10,914 bases of DNA, taken from an uncultured Pedobacter sp. (lineage in GTDB: Bacteria; Bacteroidota; Bacteroidia; Sphingobacteriales; Sphingobacteriaceae). Below, piece by piece: positions 1 through 5,771 of the stretch (position 1 is its first letter; every line of letters begins with the position of its first letter). The stretch spans positions 1-10,914 of the forward strand of contig NZ_CAMLHF010000185.1 of assembly GCF_946479715.1 (NCBI RefSeq), given 5' to 3'. A program made the translations under genes and the position numbers. The notes under the pieces are model-generated. The model saw nothing but the letters and a program-made list of their open reading frames with translations. It had not been told where the DNA came from and did no database searches.

Positions 1-1682
1 ATGAAATACTTGATTTTTCAGAAAAAAAAGGATTATTGACCCTTAAATTTTATGCAGAGAACAATACAGGTAAATTGATATTGCTTGTTTTACTTGTGGC
101 AACTTCTTTTATTTATCTCCGCTCACTTAAAAATATCTATTTGGAAAATAATCTGCTAAAACCAGATTTTAATGGTCAGTTGGTGCTCAGATATCCATTG
201 TTTTCTGCAGGCTTACTTGTTATCAGTTTATTTCAATTCTTTTTTATATCGCCGCCTTTTATTTTAAACGTCATCTTCTGGTTAGTATCCTGCATTTGTC
301 TGACCGTTATTTTTAAAAAATATGTTAGTAGGTACTGGATGCGCGTATGGCTTTTTATGGTTGTATTTTTTCTGATTGCTGCTTTGGGCAATTTAGTACT
401 ACAAGCATCCAGAATTGAACGGTGGTTTATGCTTATTACTTCAATAATTGGAGTTTTAGGAGGCATACTGGCGATGCTGAAAGGCCATCGGGAAGAGCTA
501 AGGGAGAAATGGATTATCTGGTCTATCGCTTTTATGGTTTTGCTGGAATTTGCATCCACATTAGCAAATTTGTTTGGAAGGTACAATTTGGCAAAAACAT
601 TATTCATTAGCGGATTTTTGAATGTCATTATTGCCATTCTTTTTCTTTGGACCGTACGGCTCATTAATGAGGGGTTAGTTCTTGCATTTAATGTGTACTC
701 TGGCCAGGATAAAAAACTCTTTTACCTCAATTTTGAAAAGGTAGGTAAAAAAGCTCCACCATTATTTTATGTACTGCTGGTTGTTGGCTGGGTGGTATTA
801 CTGGGTCGCAATTTTCCTGCATTTGAATATCTATTCAAACCTTTTCAGAACTTTTTTAGTCAGGACCGAACGCTTGGGGACTATACTTTTAGCATTAATA
901 ATCTCCTGCTGTTTATCGCGATTATGTCAATTGCAGTTATTATATCTAAAATTGTTTCCTTTTTTGCATCTGATGGTCATCTTCCTTCGAACAGAGACAA
1001 TAAGAATGATCGTCAGGGAATAGGGAGTTGGTTGCTGCTGATACGGATTTCGATTCTCTGTATAGGATTATTTTTAGCTATTGCAGCAGCAGGGATTCCT
1101 GTTGATAGGATAACCATTATTTTAGGCGCTTTAGGTGTAGGCATTGGTTTTGGCCTGCAAACTTTAGTTAATAATTTGGTGAGTGGACTTATTATTGCGT
1201 TTGAAAAACCTGTGAATGTTGGGGATATTGTTGACGTCGATGGTCAGGGCGGTAAGATGAAATCCATTGGATTTAGGAGCAGTGTGATTTCTACCTGGGA
1301 TGGGGCAGACGTGGTTATGCCTAATGGCGATTTACTTAATGCACACCTGGTCAATTGGTCGCTAGGAGGAAATCGTAAAAGAATGTCTATTCTAATAGGT
1401 ATTGCCTATGATGCAGATCTTCAAAAAAGTCGACAGGTATTAACAGAGATATTAAACAATGAAGAAAGGATCAGCAAAAATCCTGGCCCCGTTGTACAAT
1501 TTGAGCAACTCAATAACAGTTCAATTGATCTGCGAATATATTTCTGGACAAAACATATTGGAGATACATCTGTTACAAGGAGCGATCTGATTATAGCTAT
1601 CGTTGCTGCTTTTAAAGCCAATGGCATTACAATACCATTTCCTCAACAAGACATCCACCTTCATCATCCAGACCAGCAATAA
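1..1682 (+). CDS. MscS-family mechanosensitive ion channel, 5'-truncated by window edge
   Basis: Inner-membrane channel of the small-conductance mechanosensitive (MscS) family, which opens under membrane tension to release solutes on osmotic downshock. The frame stays open to the left edge (codons from base 3), and a TTG at 36 is the only start-like codon near it. The true start is probably outside the window and an N-terminal domain is missing. Counting residues from that TTG, about ten or eleven hydrophobic segments lie between 13 and 386. The last is the glycine/alanine-rich pore helix GALGVGIGFGLQTLVNNLV near 362-380, followed by FEKPVNVGDIV, the start of the MscS beta domain. The WDGADVVMPNGDLLNAHLVNWS stretch and the C-terminal IPFPQQDIHLHH are family hallmarks. 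The many helices before the pore are more than the three of E. coli MscS, as in larger MscK/YbdG-type relatives. It ends 29 bp from the convergent reductase gene, with no clear terminator between them. Confidence 0.93.
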   Translation, partial: EILDFSEKKGLLTLKFYAENNTGKLILLVLLVATSFIYLRSLKNIYLENNLLKPDFNGQLVLRYPLFSAGLLVISLFQFFFISPPFILNVIFWLVSCICLTVIFKKYVSRYWMRVWLFMVVFFLIAALGNLVLQASRIERWFMLITSIIGVLGGILAMLKGHREELREKWIIWSIAFMVLLEFASTLANLFGRYNLAKTLFISGFLNVIIAILFLWTVRLINEGLVLAFNVYSGQDKKLFYLNFEKVGKKAPPLFYVLLVVGWVVLLGRNFPAFEYLFKPFQNFFSQDRTLGDYTFSINNLLLFIAIMSIAVIISKIVSFFASDGHLPSNRDNKNDRQGIGSWLLLIRISILCIGLFLAIAAAGIPVDRITIILGALGVGIGFGLQTLVNNLVSGLIIAFEKPVNVGDIVDVDGQGGKMKSIGFRSSVISTWDGADVVMPNGDLLNAHLVNWSLGGNRKRMSILIGIAYDADLQKSRQVLTEILNNEERISKNPGPVVQFEQLNNSSIDLRIYFWTKHIGDTSVTRSDLIIAIVAAFKANGITIPFPQQDIHLHHPDQQ

Positions 1683-1711
1683 AGCATATGGTTGTGCACA
1701 AAATTCGGGTA

Positions 1712-2257
1712 TCAGAGAGATGATTCATTATTGATGCTGTACCTGAGCGATATCAAACCGGTTTCATAAATCTTGCTTTGCAGGAGAGTGAGTTTTCTTC
1801 TACTATTCTGCTTACGGAAAAGGGCTTTACCATCACCAAGGAGTATAGGATGTACTGACAACCAAAGTTCATCTACAAGGCCTTCTTTCATCAATGCATC
1901 GGTAAGCTCAGCACCACCATACAGCCATATGTCTTTGCCTGGCTGTTCTTTTATTCTTCGCGCTTGGTTAATACTATCATCGGATATAAGTACCGCACCC
2001 TTTTTTACTGTTTTCAATGATTTAGAAAATACATATTCTTTCATTGCAGGCATACCCGGAACCGTTTCTCCATTATTGTTCTCAGCGTATTGTTGCGCTA
2101 TCTCGTAGCTTTTACGGCCAATAAAGATAGCGTCTACACGTGTAAAGAATTCGTTTAAACCATAATCCTGATCCGTAAAACACCAATCATATTCGCCGTT
2201 AGTTCCTTCAATGTATCCATCCAATGTTATTGCTAATCCTAATATTAGTTTTCTCAT
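1712..2257 (-). CDS. Dihydrofolate reductase-fold protein (RibD C-terminal family)
   Basis: Putative cytosolic NAD(P)H-dependent reductase of the DHFR/RibD C-terminal superfamily; substrate unknown. From the chosen ATG at 2257 the product is 181 residues, normal for these stand-alone proteins. It opens with MRKLILGLAITLDGYIEG, whose S/T-LDG motif is typical of the family. IGRKSYE follows near residue 46, and WLYGGAEL near 111-118 is the glycine pair expected to contact the cofactor. VDELWLSVHPILLGDGKALF comes next. An in-frame TTG at 2281 would add eight residues, but the domain begins exactly at the ATG, and a possible promoter with its start near 2280 also favours the ATG. It lies 66 bp downstream of the AraC-type gene on the same strand and may be its target or co-transcribed. 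Orthologues are usually annotated only as dihydrofolate reductase family protein; true folate reduction is unlikely to be its job. Confidence 0.9.
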   Translation of the reverse strand: MRKLILGLAITLDGYIEGTNGEYDWCFTDQDYGLNEFFTRVDAIFIGRKSYEIAQQYAENNNGETVPGMPAMKEYVFSKSLKTVKKGAVLISDDSINQARRIKEQPGKDIWLYGGAELTDALMKEGLVDELWLSVHPILLGDGKALFRKQNSRRKLTLLQSKIYETGLISLRYSINNESSL

Positions 2258-2286
2258 ATCGTCAATGTTTTTGTAATGCAAAACTG

Positions 2287-2316
2287 CAAAGATTAAATTA
2301 TCTCAAATTGTACAAA
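2287..2316 (-). promoter_or_regulatory. Possible Bacteroidota promoter for the DHFR-fold gene
   Basis: On the minus strand TTTG (2313-2316) is followed after 18 bp by AATCTTTG (2287-2294), one mismatch from TAnnTTTG. A start near 2280 would give a short leader before the ATG at 2257. The match is imperfect and the region is AT-rich, so this is a weak call. Confidence 0.3.
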
Positions 2317-2323
2317 ACGGACA

Positions 2324-3106
2324 TTAATAAAGAACATGTTGAGCATGAGTCAACTCACCGGGAGCATAGCCTGTATAAGCTTTATAGTCGCGATTAAAAT
2401 GAGCCTGATCATAATAGCCGCTTTTATAAGCTATTTCCGTAAGTGAGAGTACTGGGTATTTTTTTATATAGCGAAGTGATTGTATGAACCGATACACACG
2501 CAAATATTCTTTAGGCGACAGGCCAATATATTGCTGAAACTTTCGTGAAAGATGGCGCTGACTAATTCCTGCATCGTTTGTAAGCTTGCTCACAGACACT
2601 AAGCCACCGGAGAGTTGCGCTTGTTGAAGGCAATAGTCTATCTGAAAATCGTTTTTGGCAGAGGCCAATTGTTCTAATAAATAATTTTGCACTATACATA
2701 CACGTGTTTCATTATTACAGGCACAGGCTAGCTTATCTTCTATTTCTTCCGCCAGATTATTCCATATATCCGATAAGGGAGCTGTAGTGTCGGTTAATGT
2801 ATGCATGGGTACCTGAAAGAACTTATAAGCCATGCCAGGATAGAAACAAATGGCGAGGCAGCCAGTCCCTTTACGCATCTGAACATCCATAGGGCGGCTC
2901 ATACGAAAGCTAATGATGCTATGCTTATACAGTTCATCGCCAATGATTGCTACTGGTGTACTGGTATAGTTCACAAACAATTCAACACAGGTATCGGGTA
3001 GCACCCGTATATGGTTTGTGTCTGTGTCTCCATCGCACTGCATAGTACATATCAGCTTAATATAAGGCCGGAGACTCGGAATGACATCATACAATTGAAT
3101 ATGCAT
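2324..3106 (-). CDS. AraC/XylS-type transcriptional regulator
   Basis: DNA-binding regulator of 260 residues acting in the cytoplasm. The C-terminal third is a standard AraC double helix-turn-helix. The first motif is around VSKLTNDAGISQRHLSRKF, followed by IGLSPKEYLRVYRFIQSL. The second is around LSLTEIAYKSGYYDQAHFNRDYKAYTG, with PGEL close to the end. The N-terminal part (LRPYIKLICTMQ, then VLPDTCVELFVNY) resembles the sensor domain found in many Bacteroidota AraC proteins with this layout; its ligand cannot be read from the sequence. The ATG at 3106 is the first good start. The gene begins 36 bp after the stop of the PAS-LuxR gene and ends 66 bp before the DHFR-fold gene, so the three may form one transcription unit. 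AraC regulators commonly control the adjacent gene, which makes the reductase a candidate target by inference only. Confidence 0.92.
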   Translation of the reverse strand: MHIQLYDVIPSLRPYIKLICTMQCDGDTDTNHIRVLPDTCVELFVNYTSTPVAIIGDELYKHSIISFRMSRPMDVQMRKGTGCLAICFYPGMAYKFFQVPMHTLTDTTAPLSDIWNNLAEEIEDKLACACNNETRVCIVQNYLLEQLASAKNDFQIDYCLQQAQLSGGLVSVSKLTNDAGISQRHLSRKFQQYIGLSPKEYLRVYRFIQSLRYIKKYPVLSLTEIAYKSGYYDQAHFNRDYKAYTGYAPGELTHAQHVLY

Positions 3107-3142
3107 AGTGTATAAAAGGTATGTCTTATTACAAGGATAAAG

Positions 3143-3904
3143 TTAAATAATCTTGTTGTTAACAGTGTAAGAAAGGGCTTCTACGATATTATTCACACCC
3201 AAACGCTCAAAAATTCGCCTTCTGTAGTACTTCACTGTATCAGAAGAAACAAATATTTTTTCTGCAATTTGGCTAATTGTTAATCCTTGTGCATGCAACC
3301 GCAATATCTCTATCTCTCTTTTTGTAAGTTTAGGTTTCTCTGATTTACGCCAAACAGTATTTTCTAAATTTAGTTCCCAGGTTTCGTCTGTGCCTTGTTT
3401 ATGAATACAAACATTACCTGCATTTTTATGGTGCGAAATAGAAACTATGCACATTGCTTTCCATAGATGACCATCTCTTGTCAAAAACAACGGAGTAAGC
3501 TTATGATTGATGAGAATATGCTTTCCATCCTTATTAACCAAATGAAAATCGTAAGTTATGCTGTATAATTTTTTCTCATTTCCCGGCAATTTTTCATAGA
3601 AATCAAATCCTGCATTGTTAATTAAGTTTAACAGTTCTAAATCACTTTCAGGAACATTTTTAAAATAGAAATCATACCCCATATTCAACACTTCCTCAGA
3701 GGAATGTCCGCATAAAAACAATGGATTTTCTGAAACGTATTCAAACGCCATCTTTTCATAATCGATAACATATATACTTTCATATGTTAACCTTGCAAAA
3801 GATTTTACGACATCCAAATAATGTTGATGTTGTAGACGGTCTTCTTCAGATATTTTTCCAACCCTATTCTTGGTAAGCAGGCTTGAATTAATGTTATTTT
3901 TCAT
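3143..3904 (-). CDS. PAS-domain LuxR-type transcriptional regulator
   Basis: One-component regulator of 253 residues. Residues about 40-155 look like a PAS sensor: YVIDYEKMAFEYVSENPLFLCGHSSEEV, then the FHLVNKDGKHILINHKLTPLF strand region. The C-terminal stretch from about 190 is a LuxR/FixJ helix-turn-helix with the canonical LTKREIEILRLHAQGLTISQIAEKIFVSSDTVKYYRRRIFERLGV. There is no receiver domain or transmembrane segment, so it is not a classical response regulator; the PAS domain probably senses a cytosolic ligand. PAS-LuxR proteins of this design are frequent in Bacteroidota. The ATG at 3904 is preceded by an exact -7 box (3925-3932) overlapped by a 16-bp dyad, suggesting control by itself or another dimeric regulator. 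The gene is AT-rich (28 and 35 percent GC in two 60-base samples). It is divergent from the membrane-protein pair at 4075. Confidence 0.92.
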   Translation of the reverse strand: MKNNINSSLLTKNRVGKISEEDRLQHQHYLDVVKSFARLTYESIYVIDYEKMAFEYVSENPLFLCGHSSEEVLNMGYDFYFKNVPESDLELLNLINNAGFDFYEKLPGNEKKLYSITYDFHLVNKDGKHILINHKLTPLFLTRDGHLWKAMCIVSISHHKNAGNVCIHKQGTDETWELNLENTVWRKSEKPKLTKREIEILRLHAQGLTISQIAEKIFVSSDTVKYYRRRIFERLGVNNIVEALSYTVNNKII

Positions 3905-3924
3905 TAGTAGCTAGGGCTTAATAA

Positions 3925-3954
3925 CAAATCTACACTAAAGTGTAGTCTTTGAAA
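3925..3954 (-). promoter_or_regulatory. Bacteroidota-type promoter of the PAS-LuxR gene
   Basis: Minus-strand TAGATTTG at 3925-3932 is an exact TAnnTTTG -7 box. Eighteen bases upstream lies TTTC (3951-3954), one mismatch from the -33 TTTG. The predicted start lies a few bases downstream of 3925, giving a leader of about 15 nt before the ATG at 3904. Confidence 0.55.
3930..3945. promoter_or_regulatory. 16-bp dyad operator candidate in the LuxR promoter
   Basis: CTACACT (3930-3936) and AGTGTAG (3939-3945) form a perfect inverted repeat around a 2-bp centre. The dyad fills most of the spacer between the -33 and -7 elements and overlaps three bases of the -7 box, so a bound dimer should block RNA polymerase. 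LuxR-type HTH proteins bind dyads of about this size, which makes autoregulation plausible but unproven. Confidence 0.5.
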
Positions 3955-4010
3955 ATTTTTTTGTGCCCATTTTTACAAGAAACAATTTTTGTATGGCTAG
4001 GAGAAGGCTT

Positions 4011-4031
4011 CCTAAGGTATGTTGGCTGCTA
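4011..4031. repeat. Left flank site of the putative two-gene cassette
   Basis: CCTAAGGT (4012-4019 region) followed by GTTGGCTGCTA (4021-4031). The last 11 bases are the exact reverse complement of 4983-4993 just after the second cassette gene. In direct orientation the segment also resembles CCTAGGTTGGCTG at 4993-5005, with four extra bases. The same sequence therefore marks both edges of the gene pair. Confidence 0.5.
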
Positions 4032-4040
4032 TTATATCGA

Positions 4041-4064
4041 ACCATACTAACAACCATACAGACA
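4041..4064 (+). repeat. 12-bp tandem repeat upstream of the DUF3667-like gene
   Basis: ACCATACTAACA and ACCATACAGACA are adjacent copies matching at 10 of 12 bases. They end 10 bp before the first ATG at 4075. An inverted GTATGG lies at 3991-3996. They could be regulator half-sites or a chance duplication. Confidence 0.4.
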
Positions 4065-4074
4065 GAAAAAACAG

Positions 4075-4794
4075 ATGATGAATTGTAAAACTTGCAACAT
4101 CGAATTAACTTCAAAATATTGCCCAAACTGTGGACAATCCAGCCAGCTTAAAAGAATCGATGGACATTACATCATTCATGAGATTGAACACGTTTTGCAT
4201 TTTGAACGTGGGATTTTATACACTATAAGAGAACTTATAGCAAATCCAGGACAAAACGTAAGAAATTATCTTTCAGAAAACAGAAGTCGACTTGTTAAAC
4301 CAATAATTTTCATCATTGTTACTTCTCTTGTTTATTCGACATGCAGTAACTTTTTCCATCTTGAAGATGGTTATATAAAGTATTTAGGCAACAATAAATC
4401 TACAACGAGTGCAATTTTTGAATGGATACAGGGACATTATGGTTATGCGAATATAATAATGGGCATTTTTATTGCATTATGGACAAAGCTATTTTTCAGA
4501 AAATATAAATTAAACATCTTTGAAATTCTAATACTTCTCTGTTTTGTGATTGGAATGGGAATGTTGATTTATTCCGTTTTTGCAATTATTCAAGGTTTAA
4601 CACATTTTAGAGTAATGCAAATTGCAGGCATTGTTGGGTTTGTTTATACTACTTGGGCAATTGGACAATTTTATGAAAAGGGAAAAGCTATCAATTATGT
4701 TAAAGCGTTTTTTGCTTACATCTTAGGTATGATCACTTTTGCATTGGCAGCAATAATAATTGGGGTAATAGTAGATATGGTAATTAAACATTAA
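4075..4794 (+). CDS. Zinc-ribbon integral membrane protein, DUF3667-like
   Basis: Uncharacterised membrane protein of 239 residues. The N-terminus carries a small zinc ribbon with Cys4, Cys7, Cys16 and Cys19 (NCKTCN, then YCPNCGQ). It is followed by an amphipathic region, LHFERGILYTIRELIANPGQNVRNYLSENRSRLVKP, whose PG...V..YL....R...KP pattern is typical of DUF3667 proteins. About five hydrophobic segments follow (near 80-100, 122-140, 145-172, 180-200 and 208-237). No function is known for this family and none is invented here. Two adjacent ATG codons at 4075 and 4078 are both possible starts; no Shine-Dalgarno is visible. Base composition is strikingly AT-rich (25 to 33 percent GC in two 60-base samples). 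The next gene starts 5 bp after the stop, so the two are almost certainly co-transcribed. Confidence 0.85.
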   Translation: MMNCKTCNIELTSKYCPNCGQSSQLKRIDGHYIIHEIEHVLHFERGILYTIRELIANPGQNVRNYLSENRSRLVKPIIFIIVTSLVYSTCSNFFHLEDGYIKYLGNNKSTTSAIFEWIQGHYGYANIIMGIFIALWTKLFFRKYKLNIFEILILLCFVIGMGMLIYSVFAIIQGLTHFRVMQIAGIVGFVYTTWAIGQFYEKGKAINYVKAFFAYILGMITFALAAIIIGVIVDMVIKH

Positions 4795-4799
4795 AACTT

Positions 4800-4985
4800 A
4801 TGAGTAATAAAAAAGGACAACCATTTCCATTTGTAATTATAGCAATTGTTTTAGGATGGACTATTTTTAAACAATTCGATTTTGAAAACTTAAAATTCGA
4901 AAAACCAGCATTAGCCGTTGTATATATATTAACCTTTATAATGTCTGTTTACTTTCTTGTTAAAAACGCTAAAAAAGAGGAATAG
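4800..4985 (+). CDS. Small two-helix membrane protein
   Basis: A 61-residue protein I cannot assign to a family. It has a short basic N-terminus (MSNKKGQPF), a hydrophobic segment FPFVIIAIVLGWTIF (about 9-23), a charged middle FDFENLKFEKP, a second hydrophobic segment ALAVVYILTFIMSVYFLV (about 37-54) and a lysine/glutamate tail. This gives a hairpin with both ends probably cytoplasmic by the positive-inside rule. It starts 5 bp after the DUF3667-like gene and shares its AT-rich composition, so it is probably a partner of that protein. A perfect 20-bp palindrome begins directly after its stop codon. The ORF is short, but spacing, composition and clear topology support a real gene. Confidence 0.72.
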   Translation: MSNKKGQPFPFVIIAIVLGWTIFKQFDFENLKFEKPALAVVYILTFIMSVYFLVKNAKKEE

Positions 4986-5005
4986 CAGCCAACCTAGGTT
5001 GGCTG
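4986..5005. repeat. Perfect 20-bp palindrome after the cassette genes
   Basis: CAGCCAAC, then CTAG, then GTTGGCTG, directly behind the stop codon at 4983-4985. As RNA it would form an 8-bp stem with a 4-nt loop, but no T-tract follows on either strand, so it is not a canonical intrinsic terminator. It could be a recombination or processing site, or a non-canonical 3' end. Confidence 0.7.
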
Positions 5006-5042
5006 TGATGATACTTCACCTGCGCTTTGCTTATATTCTGCT

Positions 5043-5332
5043 TTACCAAATAAATTTATAGTCATCTATACGATCTGATTTCACAAAACGCGTCAGCTTG
5101 CCCTCGTGGAAATAAAAGAATGAATAAGGTTCAGCATTGGCGATAATTACTCCTCTGGAGATAATTCGATAAATATTTGTCCCATTATTATCGAGCGACA
5201 TCAATTCCGCAGAGCGGTTAGCTTGTTTGAATTCATTTTCTGACATACCGATCTTAATTGACGATTCTTGATATGACATGCTCTTGCAGCCTAAAGCTAT
5301 TACCGCAGGCAGATTAAAATTATTTTTTTCAT
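5043..5332 (-). CDS. Small lipoprotein with frameshifted signal peptide
   Basis: The body of the protein reads in one frame from ...NLPAVIALGCKSMSYQESS to YKFIW, with its stop at 5043. Motifs such as IKIGMSENEF and the late SFFYFHEGKLTRF resemble small BamE/SmpA-fold outer-membrane lipoproteins, by resemblance only. In that frame no ATG precedes the lipobox-like ALGC; only a TTG at 5366 gives a start, and the result lacks a lysine-rich n-region. In the neighbouring frame an ATG at 5332 reads MKKIILI and then meets a stop at 5300-5302. One extra base near 5309-5312 would join them into MKKIILILPAVIALGC, a textbook lipoprotein signal. The gene therefore seems to carry a single-base deletion, or the sequence contains an error. 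If the loss is real, only a truncated internal start (Met at 5279, after the cysteine) or slippage on the A7 run would give product, and the gene is effectively a pseudogene. Confidence 0.6.
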
Positions 5333-5400
5333 GTGTGTTTATTTGTGTGTAATGAAGCGGGTTCAATAATGGTGCCGTTTAGCATCCCGAAAGATTATGT

Positions 5401-5467
5401 TTTCTTCACACCTGATTCACACCTCCTTCACATCAAATCCACAAACAGGTACCTTTTTGTGAAGAAA
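5401..5467. repeat. 10-bp inverted repeat enclosing the 11-bp repeat array
   Basis: TTTCTTCACA (5401-5410) is the exact reverse complement of TGTGAAGAAA (5458-5467), with 47 bp between. It could form a long-looped cruciform or represent opposed half-sites at the two ends of the array. There is no T-tract typical of a terminator. Confidence 0.5.
5405..5437 (-). repeat. Three 11-bp-period direct repeats, operator candidate
   Basis: TTCACACCTGA, TTCACACCTCC and TTCACATCAAA start at 5405, 5416 and 5427, an exact 11-bp period. Read toward the lipoprotein gene the core is AGGTGTGAA/TGATGTGAA, about 73-105 bp upstream of the ATG at 5332. Direct repeats with an 11-bp period are how OmpR/PhoB-type regulators are known to bind. 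Inverted TGTGAA and TGATGTGA copies lie at 5458-5463 and 5486-5493. Confidence 0.5.
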
Positions 5468-5597
5468 GTGTGCCTAATGTGTGTATGATGTGAGAATAAT
5501 GATATTACTTATGGCATTTATCCATTTTGGTTATACAAAAATAAACGGGGCAGCTATGGAATTCCGTTTTTTAAATACTTTTTGTGGAGAGTATTAA

Positions 5598-5640
5598 AAT
5601 ACAAAAACCTGCAATAATTTAACTTGCAGGTTTTTGTGTT
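5598..5640 (-). terminator. Intrinsic terminator of the tRNA-Lys transcript
   Basis: ACAAAAACCTGCAA (5601-5614) and TTGCAGGTTTTTGT (5624-5637) are a perfect 14-bp inverted repeat with a 9-base loop. Read on the minus strand the stem TTGCAGG runs into TTTTTGTATTTTAAT. It starts 12 bp after the tRNA 3' end. The symmetry would let it work in both directions. Confidence 0.8.
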
Positions 5641-5648
5641 GTTCTTTG

Positions 5649-5721
5649 TGATCCCGCTGGGATTCGAACCCAGGACCACTACATTAAAAGTGTAATGCTC
5701 TACCAGCTGAGCTACGGAATC
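5649..5721 (-). tRNA. tRNA-Lys(TTT)
   Basis: A 73-nt cloverleaf read on the minus strand. The acceptor stem is GATTCCG with CGGGATC (one T-G pair) and discriminator A. The D arm is GCTC-AGCTGGTA-GAGC. The anticodon stem is TTACA with TGTAG around the loop CTTTTAA, giving anticodon TTT (lysine). The T arm is CTGGG-TTCGAAT-CCCAG. The 3' CCA is not encoded (CAAAG follows), so it must be added by CCA-adding enzyme. A promoter with an exact -7 box lies about 50 bp upstream and a strong hairpin terminator just downstream, so this is a monocistronic tRNA unit. A 7-bp hairpin (AAAGTTC at 5722-5728 with GAACTTT at 5736-5742) abuts its 5' end in the precursor leader. No duplicated tRNA 3' end, as expected from an integrated element, was seen in the window. 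Confidence 0.97.
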
Positions 5722-5771
5722 AAAGTTCTTATTTGGAACTTTCCTCTAAAGCGTTTCCCTTTAAAGTGGTG

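Larger units (their letters stand above)
5367..5600. other. Intergenic region without a recognisable gene
   Basis: Between the lipoprotein gene and the tRNA terminator I see no coding frame with a credible start. It holds the 11-bp repeat array and the 5401-5467 inverted repeat. A 6-bp inverted repeat AAACGG/CCGTTT (5543-5548 with 5564-5569) is followed by a T-run on the plus strand and by an AT-rich stretch on the minus strand; it may be a weak second terminator behind the tRNA. Confidence 0.5.

Noticed and set aside
233..664. 143-residue minus-strand frame inside the MscS gene
   Set aside because: It is antisense to clear transmembrane coding sequence and has no recognisable domain; a shadow frame.
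3935..4126. 63-residue minus-strand frame between the LuxR and DUF3667-like genes
   Set aside because: It runs antisense through the zinc-ribbon start of the DUF3667-like gene and over the LuxR promoter; composition and context do not support a gene.
4983..5010. Integron attC site
   Set aside because: The arms AGCCAAC/GTTGGCT come near the R boxes but miss consensus at one position, and the palindrome is far too short with no L boxes or unpaired bases; no integron integrase is present.
5405..5437. CRISPR repeats
   Set aside because: Three contiguous 11-bp units without spacers do not form a CRISPR array; better read as operator half-sites.
5649..5721. tRNA-Lys as an integration site of a mobile element
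   Set aside because: No integrase gene and no second copy of the tRNA 3' end were seen in the window.
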